Shown here one piece after another: positions 43,141 through 52,846 of a stretch of 64,000 bases of DNA (its first letter is position 1; each line of letters opens with the position of its first letter). Both the position numbers and the translations under genes were made by a program. The DNA is from Vibrio bathopelagicus (GTDB lineage Bacteria > Pseudomonadota > Gammaproteobacteria > Enterobacterales > Vibrionaceae), in contig NZ_CP062501.1 in the NCBI RefSeq assembly GCF_014879975.1, positions 62,001 to 126,000 of the forward strand, given 5' to 3'. A model generated the notes under the pieces. That model saw nothing but the letters and a program-made list of their open reading frames with translations. It was not told the DNA's origin and did no database searches.

Positions 43141-43647
43141 TTAGCTAAGAAGATCTCGAAAATGCGAGTATTGAATGTTGCCCTCTTTCCACCCAGAAAG
43201 CCGGGAGGACGGAGAACTCACAATACTGGTCCAGTGCTGCTTGGAATCCAACAACGGTGTATTGAAAAGCAGAGAGGCCAGTAATGAAGGGGGAGAGAAG
43301 TCGATCAGTAGATGATAAGCAGGCTCAAGATCGGCCACGCTTTCTTGTTCATTGCTGAGCATACGTCTGAAGTTTGCTGCTTGAAGGCTAGACTCAGTGT
43401 CGTGATAGTTAGAACTGTCACCAGAAGGCACTGTGCCAAACTGAGCCTTATCGCACTCTAAGTAGCTCGACGGATTATCCGTAGCGGCTTGTTTACACAG
43501 GTCATTCTGTGAAGATTGCTCTTGAGCCGAGTATATTTGAAATGGCTTAGAAGGAAACGAATAGCCGTTAGAATTCACTAAGCCAAAGCTCAGTAAAAAC
43601 AACATTAAGACTAATCGGGTACCCAGTTTAAGCAATCTAATATCCAA
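43141..43647 (-). CDS. vemP: VemP translation-arrest peptide
   Basis: 168-residue secretion monitor. The N-terminal signal (LGTRLVLMLFLLSFGLVNS) targets it to the Sec machinery. The C-terminus carries the VemP arrest region: KQHWTSIVSSPSSRLSGWKE, then GNIQ, with His138, Trp139, Trp153 and Gln159. In V. alginolyticus the ribosome stalls at the corresponding Gln until the chain is pulled by translocation; stalling exposes the secD ribosome site. It lies directly upstream of secDF, as in that species. The length is close to the known protein (159). Confidence 0.9.
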   Translation of the reverse strand: MDIRLLKLGTRLVLMLFLLSFGLVNSNGYSFPSKPFQIYSAQEQSSQNDLCKQAATDNPSSYLECDKAQFGTVPSGDSSNYHDTESSLQAANFRRMLSNEQESVADLEPAYHLLIDFSPPSLLASLLFNTPLLDSKQHWTSIVSSPSSRLSGWKEGNIQYSHFRDLLS

Positions 43648-43756
43648 ACAACATTCTCGTAGATCGTCAATCTACAATACAAATGAAACGCTGTCTTGAT
43701 TTAAAACATTTTTTTAGAAAATGATTCGATGCAACCGATTAAGCGTCGTCGTTCTA

Positions 43757-43792
43757 AAGAAAAGAAAAAGCCAAGCAACAAAGCTTGGCTTT
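43757..43792 (-). terminator. Terminator after M16 peptidase gene
   Basis: On the minus strand AAAGCCAAGCT pairs with AGCTTGGCTTT (short loop), then CTTTTCTTT. It lies about 65 bases after the peptidase stop. Confidence 0.85.
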
Positions 43793-43858
43793 CAATTACG
43801 TATGCGTCCAACGCTTATCGTTATGACGTTTTATAGCTATTACACAGTATCAAAGCGA

Positions 43859-46627
43859 TTAAACTTCAGGTCGCATGATGTTCTTAACCTTACGGCTATT
43901 TTCACCAAAGATGCGTTGTACTAACTCATTCATCTCTTCTGCAGAGATTGATCTCGCCACTCGCTCAACTTGAGACAAAGCTTCGATATCGTAACCATGG
44001 AGCAGATAACGAGACACATACCACGCTTGGTCGATAGAGCTCATCTCGAGAGGCGTGAAGTCAGCTTCAAACTGTTTCACAACCGCTCGCATTTCCTCTT
44101 CAGAAACACCTTGTAGGAGGTCTGAAATCACCTTATCGATCGCCACTTCCACTTTATCAACGTTCTCCGGTGCTACCATCGCACCGATAACCCACTCACC
44201 ACTCAGCTCACTATCTGCAGATACTGAATACGTATAAGGCGAGTAATCCAAGCTCAACTCTTCGCGAATATAAGTATCTAAACGAGTCGCCAGCAGTCGT
44301 TCCAGTAACCCTTCCATGAAGATCTCTTTTGCCGTAAAGCCTTCTTCGGTTTCGGGCTCTGAGATGACTCGTAAGACGTACTCTGCGCTATCAACATTGT
44401 TGATGGCCAAATCAATGCGTGATTCTGATGGCTGTTTGAAAGCCACCTTAAAGTCAGGCACAACTGCTTTTTCCAATGGAATCGAAGCCAAATATTGCTG
44501 AACCAAAGGCTTCAATACGCTTGGGTCGATATCACCCACGATCACTAGCTGGTTATGTCTCATTTGACCAAACAGCTGCTGATGAAGATTACTGATATCT
44601 TCCACAGAAACCGCTTCAACACGCTCTTTATCTACAAAGTGGTGACGACTCTCCTGACGGTAGATATTCTGGTTTATTGCACGCTCAAACTGTCCAACAG
44701 GGCTGCTCAAGAAAGATTCTTGACCCTGTACAAACTCCTGCTTCACTGCCTCTAACTGCTCGGGAACAATTTTAGGCGCAGTGATGAAAGTATAAAGCGC
44801 AGCAAACGTATCTTTAAGCCCATCTTTTTTGATATTAAATTCAATACCATGACGAGTATTCCCAATGAAACTGTCAGCTCGAATATCTTCACGGTCAAAA
44901 TACGCTAGAAGTTCAGAACCCGTAAACTCACCGACGCCACTTCGAGCGAAAGTCGGTAACGCAACCTCAACGGCGGGGTATAAGCTCGGATCCAACGCAG
45001 CTTTTCCACCGAGGCTCATGTACATCACGCCAACATCGTCACCTGCAACATAATCACGCAAGTACCACATGTCGACACCATTGCTTAACGTCCACTTTTG
45101 GATGTATGGATCGATGGACATTTGTTCAGCAAGTACAACCTCGCCCGTCGAGCTCGGTACAGCAAAGGCACTGGCTGTTGCAATCGTGAGTGACTGTATT
45201 CCAGTCTCACCGTACGTGGCTTTTAAACTATCGAGTGAGTTAATGACAGCAGCTCTGTCTTCAGAATCGTCCACCCCAATTACAAGAAAGTAATCATCAG
45301 AGAGCAGATTTGTGATGTTGTCGTTGATCGCTTCCAGGCTTAAGTTAGCAATGAAAGCTTCCAAACTGACTTGATAGTCTTTCTGTGATTGGACGATTCG
45401 ATCAGTCACCAACGAACTTGCTTTATAATTCGCGTGTTCAACGCTGTCCATTTTATCCCAGTCATGCTCGATGTTATCCAGCAAGTCTTGGTAGTAGTGC
45501 TGCTCGCCGACGATATCCGTTTCCGAAACGCCAAAATCACGCAGTGATGCCAAGGTAGAAAGCAGCTCTTGTTGGATGACTTCACGGCCGCCAGCCGGGA
45601 AACCAACACTTATTGACGAATAGTTCAGAGAGCCCATCTGATAGTTATCAGACGCTATCCATTGAGTCGGCAACGCTGCATCATTGAATACTGCTTCGAG
45701 TCGCTGGCGAATGAGTTGTTGCGAGGTTTCATCTAACCAACGTTGATGCTGTTGGTCATGATTTTCGATTCGATATAAACCGCGATTAAACGTCAGAGTG
45801 ATGCTCGGTGCTTCTCTTCCTGCGTATTCAACATAATCATCTTCATTAAACGAAGTCGTTTTCTGTTTCTCTGGTCTCGGTGTGTCGCCACGCTCCCAGC
45901 TCGAAAACTTCTCTTCAATGAGTGGAATCACGGTTTTGATGTCCACATCACCAGAAACGACCAGCTCGACTATTTGAGGTTGGTACCAAGTCTGATAAAA
46001 GTTAGTGATACCTTGAGGAGTCGCATTAACAATCGACGATTTAGTCCCTAATGCATCTTGAGATTCGTACGGACCTCCTTCAATGAAGTGATCATAAAAT
46101 ATCTCTCCAAATGACTTATCATCGAGGCGAGCCATACGAAACTCTCCAAGAACCACGCCTTTCTCTTTTTCAACTTCTGAACTTGATAGATCCAGACCAT
46201 CACCAATGTCACGCATCCACGTTAGAGCAGACTGCAATTGGATGTTATCTGGCAAATCTAACTGGTAGACCGTCTCTTCATAAGAGGTGTAGGCATTAAT
46301 ATCTGCACCAAAGCTAGCGCCTGCATCTTCGAATAGACGAATCACATCATTTTCAGAGAAGTTCTTACTGCCATTGAACGCCATGTGTTCCAAGAAGTGC
46401 GCGTAGCCTTCTTGCTGATCAGTCTCTTGAATCGAACCCGCGTGAACGACTAAACGTACAGAGACAGACTCTTCGTGATCTGGATAAACATGATAGGTAA
46501 GACCGTTTTCTAGCTGGCCTGAAGTCCATGCCGGATCCGGCTGGATTGGTGTTTCGGTAGTTTTTAATGTCGAGCTACAGCCAACCAAAGTTAGGCATAG
46601 AGCCGTCGCTAAATAATATGTTTTCAT
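43859..46627 (-). CDS. M16 family zinc metallopeptidase lipoprotein
   Basis: 922-residue insulinase/PqqL-like peptidase. A lipoprotein signal ends in LTLVGC (Cys16). The inverted zinc motif HFLEH is near residue 83 (HxxEH), with the downstream Glu about 70-80 residues later in SSEVEKEKGVVLGEFR. Four M16 half-domains are expected from the length; the second pair lacks the zinc motif, as usual. It resembles E. coli PqqL and probably clears peptides in the periplasm at a membrane. It is a single gene. Confidence 0.9.
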   Translation of the reverse strand: MKTYYLATALCLTLVGCSSTLKTTETPIQPDPAWTSGQLENGLTYHVYPDHEESVSVRLVVHAGSIQETDQQEGYAHFLEHMAFNGSKNFSENDVIRLFEDAGASFGADINAYTSYEETVYQLDLPDNIQLQSALTWMRDIGDGLDLSSSEVEKEKGVVLGEFRMARLDDKSFGEIFYDHFIEGGPYESQDALGTKSSIVNATPQGITNFYQTWYQPQIVELVVSGDVDIKTVIPLIEEKFSSWERGDTPRPEKQKTTSFNEDDYVEYAGREAPSITLTFNRGLYRIENHDQQHQRWLDETSQQLIRQRLEAVFNDAALPTQWIASDNYQMGSLNYSSISVGFPAGGREVIQQELLSTLASLRDFGVSETDIVGEQHYYQDLLDNIEHDWDKMDSVEHANYKASSLVTDRIVQSQKDYQVSLEAFIANLSLEAINDNITNLLSDDYFLVIGVDDSEDRAAVINSLDSLKATYGETGIQSLTIATASAFAVPSSTGEVVLAEQMSIDPYIQKWTLSNGVDMWYLRDYVAGDDVGVMYMSLGGKAALDPSLYPAVEVALPTFARSGVGEFTGSELLAYFDREDIRADSFIGNTRHGIEFNIKKDGLKDTFAALYTFITAPKIVPEQLEAVKQEFVQGQESFLSSPVGQFERAINQNIYRQESRHHFVDKERVEAVSVEDISNLHQQLFGQMRHNQLVIVGDIDPSVLKPLVQQYLASIPLEKAVVPDFKVAFKQPSESRIDLAINNVDSAEYVLRVISEPETEEGFTAKEIFMEGLLERLLATRLDTYIREELSLDYSPYTYSVSADSELSGEWVIGAMVAPENVDKVEVAIDKVISDLLQGVSEEEMRAVVKQFEADFTPLEMSSIDQAWYVSRYLLHGYDIEALSQVERVARSISAEEMNELVQRIFGENSRKVKNIMRPEV

Positions 46628-46818
46628 AACAACCTCTTAATGTCATTCATCGACAATATACAGATTGAGTTAACGATTATTATTTAATATTGAACCGGAT
46701 GAGTACCTTTGTGATCTGGATCTTTATTTTATAAATTACCAAGTGATATGTAAGATCACTGTATTCATTTGAATTAGCGTTTTAATAAGAACCTATTACA
46801 TCCCTTTAAGCTAGTTCT

Positions 46819-47649
46819 CTACATCCCCTTAAACAACGCTTGCGAAGCGCGGCTAATCGGTAGCTTCTCCCCGGATACATACGCCGACATCTGACCTGAG
46901 AGCCCTTTCTTCACCTTATCAATAGCCGACACTTTCACCACCACTGAACGGTGGATCTGCCAAAATTCATCCGGATTAAGTTGAGCGAGTAACTCTTTTA
47001 GAGATACACGAAGAATAAACTCCTCTAATGAACCGGCTTGACCCTTTTTAAATATAGATACGTACTTGTCTTCGGCTTTGAAATACACCACATCATCGAC
47101 GGCAATCAGGTGAATGTCTTCGCCAACGCTGGCTTTGAGCCACGTGAGATACTGTTGCTTGTTTTGCTGTGACGCCGATTGTGACAGTTGCTGAAGTTGA
47201 CTCATGAGTGCAGCGATGTCGGGTTGTTCTGGCATGTGACCGGACTGTATTTGATTACTTGATAAGCGTGCTTGAATCTTTTGACAGGTAGCAAGCAGGC
47301 GCTCTTCATTGATTGGCTTGAGTAGGTAATCCATCGCATTGTGCTCAAAAGCTTTAACCGCGTATTCGTCGTAAGCCGTGATGAATACGACAAGTGGTGG
47401 CGAAGCTAGTTTGTTCAACTGTTTAGCCAACGAAATACCATCAAGTTCTGGCATACGAATGTCGAGAAAGGCAACATCAGGCTTAAGCTGCTGAATGCTC
47501 TGCATTGCCTCTGTCCCATTTTTTGCCTTGCTGACAATCTCTAGCTCAGGCCAAACCTCAGCAAGGCTCTTATCTAGGTGGTGCCTTAACAGCGCTTCAT
47601 CGTCTGCGATAATTGCCGTCACGCTGGGCTTTAGTCCTGAGTTGATCAT
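46819..47649 (-). CDS. LytTR response regulator
   Basis: 276-residue response regulator. The receiver domain has acidic residues in ADDE (15-18) and phospho-Asp63 in [14 protein letters not shown] Gln/Ser-rich linker follows (about 135-170). The LytTR DNA-binding domain spans about 175-270 ([15 protein letters not shown], then [16 protein letters not shown]). It is the last gene of the ABC-transporter operon and pairs with the LytS-type kinase just upstream (71-base gap). It probably regulates this operon. Confidence 0.92.
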   Translation of the reverse strand: MINSGLKPSVTAIIADDEALLRHHLDKSLAEVWPELEIVSKAKNGTEAMQSIQQLKPDVAFLDIRMPELDGISLAKQLNKLASPPLVVFITAYDEYAVKAFEHNAMDYLLKPINEERLLATCQKIQARLSSNQIQSGHMPEQPDIAALMSQLQQLSQSASQQNKQQYLTWLKASVGEDIHLIAVDDVVYFKAEDKYVSIFKKGQAGSLEEFILRVSLKELLAQLNPDEFWQIHRSVVVKVSAIDKVKKGLSGQMSAYVSGEKLPISRASQALFKGM

Positions 47650-47720
47650 TATTCTTCCTTTAAATTCACACTGTAAATCGTCTATTTTTAGTCACAGCTC
47701 TGTGCTTGCTGGTCTTAGTT

Positions 47721-48755
47721 CTAGGATGCTGAGACAGTCATCGGCAACAAGATGATCGACACAACCCCGCCCTCAGCTTGCTCTGTGATCGTCAGGCTCG
47801 CCTTGTCACCATAAAGGGTATCGATTCGCTGGCGAATGTTGCTCAGCCCAACACCATGGCCAGCAGCACTAGACTGTGTTTTCAGCCCTACGCCACTGTC
47901 TGATACTTCAATTTTCATCTGATCGTCTTGTTGAACAATTCGGATATTTACTTCACCACCAGCGGCTTTGGGTTCGATTCCGTGTGTTAGCGCGTTTTCG
48001 ACCAGAGGTTGAATCAAGAATGGCGGAATCACTTGCTGGTCGCTGATGCCGTGCGTTTCAATCGAGAACGTCAAACGATCATCTAATCGTATTTTCTGAA
48101 TGTTCAAATAAGCGTCTAGCAAGTCGACCTCTTGCGCGATGGTCGACTGCTCGGTACGGCTATTTTTCAAAGTAACACGCAACAAATCAGTCAATTTTTC
48201 AAGCATCAACTTAGCTTTGGCGCTGTCACTCTCAATCAATACATTGATGGTCGCAAGTGTGTTGAACAAGAAGTGCGGCTCAATTTGGCTTTGCAACTGT
48301 TTAAGCTGGCTTAATACCACCACCTTTTCTTGATCAGCCTGACGACGCTTGGCCACTTCCAATTCGTTATCGGCACGTAATTGCTGCTCTCGGGTATAGA
48401 AATAGTAATAGCAAACCGAACAGAAGATCACACCCAACAACACCACAGATTTAAGGTCAGAAATATTTGCCCCGAAATATCCGTTCAACCAATAGTGCGC
48501 GTTCAAGGTGCCAAAGGTCATCGCGATTACCATTGAGATGCCTACTTCAAGCGTTCTGGATGTTCTCTTGAACAACTTAACCAAGATGAAAGAAGAACCC
48601 ACCGCGCTATAACCAAAACCAAAACTGATCGCGAGATTCGCCACAAGGTCGCCACCCCAAATAGTCTGGGTTGTAATGGCTATAACTAAACAAAACAAAG
48701 TGGTCAGCGAGAAGCTTTTAATCCATGAAAACTGACTGTTTGAAGAAGTGCTCAT
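47721..48755 (-). CDS. LytS/AlgZ-type sensor histidine kinase
   Basis: 344 aa. About four membrane segments fill residues 13-120, then a coiled coil (REQQLRADNELEVAKRRQAD). The His_kinase motif QIEPHFLFNTLATINVL has its phospho-His near 158. The ATPase domain has VENALTHG and DSGVGL, then GVGLSNIRQRI. It shares one base with the stop of the outer-membrane gene (TAATG). There is no periplasmic sensor of note, so the signal may be within the membrane, for example lipid state or transporter activity. Confidence 0.93.
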   Translation of the reverse strand: MSTSSNSQFSWIKSFSLTTLFCLVIAITTQTIWGGDLVANLAISFGFGYSAVGSSFILVKLFKRTSRTLEVGISMVIAMTFGTLNAHYWLNGYFGANISDLKSVVLLGVIFCSVCYYYFYTREQQLRADNELEVAKRRQADQEKVVVLSQLKQLQSQIEPHFLFNTLATINVLIESDSAKAKLMLEKLTDLLRVTLKNSRTEQSTIAQEVDLLDAYLNIQKIRLDDRLTFSIETHGISDQQVIPPFLIQPLVENALTHGIEPKAAGGEVNIRIVQQDDQMKIEVSDSGVGLKTQSSAAGHGVGLSNIRQRIDTLYGDKASLTITEQAEGGVVSIILLPMTVSAS

Positions 48756-50047
48756 TAAAATCGTCCTTTGATATTTAAAAGAATCATATGACTATCGGGT
48801 AAGTTGGCGTAAGCAGAATCACTTTTACCGCCTAGAAAGCGTGCAGCAAGTTCCAAATCCAACGATGAATCACCATTATCGAAAGCCTGATAATTAAGCC
48901 ACTGCGTAGCAATAAAGCCACCGTCTTGTGGAGACAGCATGACATCAAATGTTGGCGTGATATCTTCAAGCCAGCCATGTGTCGAATCCAAAGACCAATG
49001 AAACATGATGTTGTGTTGAACCAAGTTAGCGTGCTGATAGCCTTGAGCGTAAGAACCTGCCAGTGATGCTGTCATCGGATTATTCGACAAAGACTCAGCA
49101 TTCTGCAACGCGCTTTGCCACTCAGAATCACTCCAAGCACGGCTATCAAACCAGTATTCCAATACCACATTGTGGCCCGTGTCATTGGCCCATGTTAATC
49201 CTGCTAACGCTTGATATGCCTCGCCCTGCTGTTCAAGATAAACCGGTTGGAGCAGTGAGTTGGGCTGGCTGTAACCCAAACTTTGTCGCTGATAAACCAT
49301 CGAACCGTGAAACTCCCACGCGAGGTTTAATACCGACACCAAGCTCGCTCCTAGTAAACCGTGGCGTACATCGTCGTAATAAGCGACCCATTGATATTCG
49401 TGATCGCCTACTAAGTTGTAACGACGTAAGCCAAACCCTTGTTGCTGATTCTGCTTTTCGAACTGATTCACATCTTGGGAAGTCCATGATGAATCGCTGT
49501 AAAGCAGTGTCCATTCGCCCGTCATATCGAACAGTGACGCTGAAGCCACACCTGCGCCCTCTTCTGCGACAATGCCCACTGGGTTTTGTCGGTAAGGCTT
49601 GATGATGTCTAAAGGTCGATAGCCATAGCCTATGCCCCAATCTAGGCGAACCTTGCCGAGTGTCACATCGAGGTAGTGATCTCCGATTACTGAATTCGAC
49701 ACCTCAACACCACCTTGCCAAAACAACTCGCGCACAATGAATTCCGATTCAAAGCTCGCGTCTTGGTCTTGAGGAGTATTACTCAAAATGTCATTGGCTT
49801 TCACGGCAAACAGGCCAAGCCAATTATCATATCCAACCTCTAGATCCAACAAGCCATTGAGTGACTGACGGTTATCAGACGCTAAAGGGCTGAATGGCGA
49901 CTCTCGCGATTCAACGGCTTCGGCACTCAGTTGCCAATCCCACGCCAAGCTCAATTCATCTGCCTGAACCGTATTGCTCACACAAGACAAAGCAAGCAAA
50001 GTAACGGCTGAATACTTGATGTGAAACTTGCGATTGAGAACTTTCAT
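48755..50047 (-). CDS. Putative outer-membrane beta-barrel protein
   Basis: 430 residues from the chosen ATG, with AGGTGG five bases before it. A signal peptide ends near VQA-DE (about residue 30). The mature protein has alternating aromatic/polar strands (LNGLLDLEVGYDNWLGLFAV, then YLDVTLGKVRLDWGIGYGY) and ends in Phe (KGRF), typical of outer-membrane barrels. It resembles DUF1302/alginate-export-like barrels in pattern only. It lies between the LolA-like gene and the kinase, so it may be the outer-membrane acceptor of the ABC system. Confidence 0.72.
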   Translation of the reverse strand: MKVLNRKFHIKYSAVTLLALSCVSNTVQADELSLAWDWQLSAEAVESRESPFSPLASDNRQSLNGLLDLEVGYDNWLGLFAVKANDILSNTPQDQDASFESEFIVRELFWQGGVEVSNSVIGDHYLDVTLGKVRLDWGIGYGYRPLDIIKPYRQNPVGIVAEEGAGVASASLFDMTGEWTLLYSDSSWTSQDVNQFEKQNQQQGFGLRRYNLVGDHEYQWVAYYDDVRHGLLGASLVSVLNLAWEFHGSMVYQRQSLGYSQPNSLLQPVYLEQQGEAYQALAGLTWANDTGHNVVLEYWFDSRAWSDSEWQSALQNAESLSNNPMTASLAGSYAQGYQHANLVQHNIMFHWSLDSTHGWLEDITPTFDVMLSPQDGGFIATQWLNYQAFDNGDSSLDLELAARFLGGKSDSAYANLPDSHMILLNIKGRF

Positions 50048-50056
50048 TCCAGCCAC

Positions 50057-50833
50057 CTAAAGCCCAGAAACACTGTTACGCGATAAATAAGCGGGGTTGT
50101 AGTATTTATCTACCAAGGCTTGTTCGCTTACCTCGCGGTACTCAATCACGGTTTTCTTACTTGGTTGAATCTTATCGAGTAAGGTCATCGACACCACACT
50201 TGGCAAGCCATCACGCACGCCTTCAGTAAACCACGCTTTCTTAGCTAACTTTCCTGAACGCAGATACAAATCCGCTTTAACTGGGAATGCACGATCTGCT
50301 GTTAGCCACAGATCAATCGATTGATAACTCGCGCCCTTAGTTTTCGCCATTAGCTTTAAGTGATGGGTATCAAGCTGCTCACCACTCGGCATCTCAACCT
50401 GTTGTTCGGAAACCCATTCGCCTTGGTAATCTTCGCTCCACGTCAGAGTCGAGATGTCCCCTACCGAAGCTTCACCCAACAGCTTTTGCATCGGAGTAAT
50501 ACGAATTGGACGGCGAGATTTCGGCATCAGTAACCAATAGTTGTCCTCTATCATCAGCATCTTTTGACCCGCCTCGACCGCCGACTTGAACACAACCAAC
50601 GACTCTCTGTTTGGTCTTGTGTAGACGTTGTATTCACGGGTTTTGTCTAGTTGCTCGTCTTGATATAGCGCGACCAGAGAAACCACTTTCGACGCTTGTT
50701 CGCTGTTCAAGCGGTAGCTGTCTGCCTTGGCGATCATCTCGGTAACTTGTTGTGAATCGACAGCCCAGCTTGACGACGGTGCTAGAGCCAACACAGAACC
50801 TAAAATAGTGAGTGAACGAGTAAATTTATACAT
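50057..50833 (-). CDS. LolA-like outer-membrane lipoprotein-sorting protein
   Basis: 258-residue exported protein. The signal peptide (SLTILGSVLALAPSSSWA) ends near residue 25. The body fits the LolA-like family seen beside RND or ABC transporters: YNVYTRPNRESLVVFKSA, then DNYWLLMPKSRRPIRITP and MQKLLGEASVGDI. LolA-fold proteins carry lipids or lipoproteins across the periplasm. It overlaps the permease gene by eight bases and is followed at once by the barrel gene, giving a complete inner-to-outer-membrane route. Confidence 0.85.
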   Translation of the reverse strand: MYKFTRSLTILGSVLALAPSSSWAVDSQQVTEMIAKADSYRLNSEQASKVVSLVALYQDEQLDKTREYNVYTRPNRESLVVFKSAVEAGQKMLMIEDNYWLLMPKSRRPIRITPMQKLLGEASVGDISTLTWSEDYQGEWVSEQQVEMPSGEQLDTHHLKLMAKTKGASYQSIDLWLTADRAFPVKADLYLRSGKLAKKAWFTEGVRDGLPSVVSMTLLDKIQPSKKTVIEYREVSEQALVDKYYNPAYLSRNSVSGL

Positions 50834-52115
50834 AAACTAGCGCCTCCGTGATTGGCTTATTTACGCCTTTGCGAGCAGAGAAATAAGCGGCCAGTAAACA
50901 GATCGTCAGCACACCTAAGGTGGCGTAACCAACCAATTCCAATGAGAAATAAATGTTGAGTGGGTAACCTTCTGTTCTGCCGGGAGGTGGTGGCATTTGC
51001 ACATCAACCACCAGCAATAATACCGACACTAAGCCACTCACTAGCGCGCCTATCGCACTACCAATCACAGCCAGTAAGCCCGCCTCTTTTAAGAAGCCTG
51101 CGACGATTTCAGAAGGGTAACTACCAAGAGCCGATAAAGTGCCTATTTCACGAGTGCGCTCAGTCACCGACATGGTCATGGTGTTAAACAGCGACACGAA
51201 CACTACCAATGCCATCACCGCGCCCATAATGCCGAAGATCCGGTCGTAAAGATCTTTAACCTTGGTGTAGAAAAACGCGCGATCTTGCCATGGGGTGATC
51301 TCTATTTCAGAACCTTGTTGAGCATCTTGCTTGTCCAAAGCCATTCGAATGCGTTGTTGAACCGTCGATGTCTTGTTGGTTTCAAAAAGGAATACCGACA
51401 AGGTGCTAACTTTGTCTGAAGCTAAAAGCTCTTGAGCTGTCGTGATGTGTACGTACAACTGACGCTTATCCAACTCAGGCACGCCAGTCGAGTAAATGCC
51501 TTGCACCTTAAAATCAAAAGCATTCAATGCGCCGTCACTGGTGGTAGCGAGCAGCGTCACCCAATCACCAACAGCAACCTTGAGGTTACGAGCAAGGTCG
51601 GTTCCGAGCATAACTTGGGGTTCTTGGCTGTCGTACCTTGGCGATTTCACATCCGAGAGTGTTTGCCCACTGCGCACATCTAAGAAAGGCCCTTTCATAT
51701 CAAACTCGCGCTCATTCACACCCGTGCCCATAAAAATGGTCGACTTGCTACCGTTAGAAACCAAACCGCTGAAATAGACTCGTGGCTGCACACCTCGTAC
51801 GTCACTATCGCCAATGATGCTCTTGGTTAGCGCTTGAACGTTATCCAGACCATTACTCAACGGCATATCTTCGTCTTGTTCAAAATAACCCGGCGTGCTC
51901 AAAGTAAGATGACCAGTATCGCGCGCGGTTGATTCGCGCAGAGATTCATAGGTGTAAAGCCCATAGCCTCCTGCCGACGTCAGCGCAAACACTGCTATCG
52001 CGATAATCAATACCGACAACAAACTGCGTCGACCGTTTCTCAATAAATTAAGCCACGCCAAACGCACCGAGGTAGGAAACAAAAAAGTGCTCATTCTTTG
52101 TGTTAACTTGCCCAT
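50826..52115 (-). CDS. MacB/LolCE-type ABC permease
   Basis: 429-residue type VII ABC permease with an FtsX domain. The first membrane segment is at about 28-50 (RSLLSVLIIAIAVFALTSAGG), then a ~220-residue periplasmic domain. Three further segments lie at about 290-315, 340-370 and 395-415, with the FtsX motif TMTMSVTERTREIGTLSALG. It overlaps the ATPase gene by 13 bases. Such permeases work by mechanotransmission, extracting lipoproteins (LolCE) or driving efflux (MacB). The LolA-like neighbour favours a lipid or lipoprotein substrate. Confidence 0.92.
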   Translation of the reverse strand: MGKLTQRMSTFLFPTSVRLAWLNLLRNGRRSLLSVLIIAIAVFALTSAGGYGLYTYESLRESTARDTGHLTLSTPGYFEQDEDMPLSNGLDNVQALTKSIIGDSDVRGVQPRVYFSGLVSNGSKSTIFMGTGVNEREFDMKGPFLDVRSGQTLSDVKSPRYDSQEPQVMLGTDLARNLKVAVGDWVTLLATTSDGALNAFDFKVQGIYSTGVPELDKRQLYVHITTAQELLASDKVSTLSVFLFETNKTSTVQQRIRMALDKQDAQQGSEIEITPWQDRAFFYTKVKDLYDRIFGIMGAVMALVVFVSLFNTMTMSVTERTREIGTLSALGSYPSEIVAGFLKEAGLLAVIGSAIGALVSGLVSVLLLVVDVQMPPPPGRTEGYPLNIYFSLELVGYATLGVLTICLLAAYFSARKGVNKPITEALVYV

Positions 52116-52801
52116 GAGATGGCCTCCATTGCTGTGGCTTGTGGTGCCAGTTGGCCGTCGATAAGTTCAATCACTCGGTCACAACGCTGCGCCATTCTTG
52201 GGTCGTGCGTTGCGACAATAAAGGTGGTGCCCATTTCGTGTCCGAGCTCTTTCATAATGTCGATCACCAGGTTGGCGGTATGGCTGTCTAAGCTGGCAGT
52301 CGGCTCATCGGCAATCACTAGGCTTGGGTTGTGGATCAGTGCTCTGGCTATCGCGACACGTTGCTGCTGACCGCCTGAAAGGTTGTCTGGACGGTGATGA
52401 ACGTAATCCCCTAGCCCAACACGCTCTAACATGTCTTGCGCTCTGGTCTGCTGTTCTTGCTTAGAGCATTGATTCAGCATTAATGGGTAAGCGACGTTCT
52501 CAAGCGCTGTCATCACAGGAACCAGATTGAAGCGCTGAAACACAAAACCCAACGACTGACGACGAAAGCGCGCAGCAGCAATCTGCTCTGTTGGATACGC
52601 TTTGCCATCAATATGAATCTCGCCTCGATAGTCCATATCCAACAAACCAAGGATATTCAAAAGTGTGCTTTTTCCAGACCCAGACGGGCCACATAGCGCC
52701 ACCATTTCACCGCGTTTGATCTGACCATCGACTCCCTTGAGTGCGTCTACGCTTTGACCACCCGTAACATACGCTTTGCCGATACCTTTAAATTCAATCA
52801 T
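52103..52801 (-). CDS. ABC transporter ATPase, LolD/MacB type
   Basis: 232-residue ATP-binding subunit. Walker A is GPSGSGKSTLLN (about 38-49), the signature LSGGQQQRVAIARAL near 141, Walker B LVIADEPTASLD near 161, and the switch His in VATHD. The FVFQRFNLVPVMTALENV segment is typical of the LolD/MacB branch. It pairs with the overlapping permease gene. The next gene upstream (52847) encodes a periplasmic helical protein. Confidence 0.95.
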   Translation of the reverse strand: MIEFKGIGKAYVTGGQSVDALKGVDGQIKRGEMVALCGPSGSGKSTLLNILGLLDMDYRGEIHIDGKAYPTEQIAAARFRRQSLGFVFQRFNLVPVMTALENVAYPLMLNQCSKQEQQTRAQDMLERVGLGDYVHHRPDNLSGGQQQRVAIARALIHNPSLVIADEPTASLDSHTANLVIDIMKELGHEMGTTFIVATHDPRMAQRCDRVIELIDGQLAPQATAMEAISWAS

Positions 52802-52846
52802 TTCATTGCCCTCTGATTACCCATCATTCTTTAGCGTTTGCTGCTG

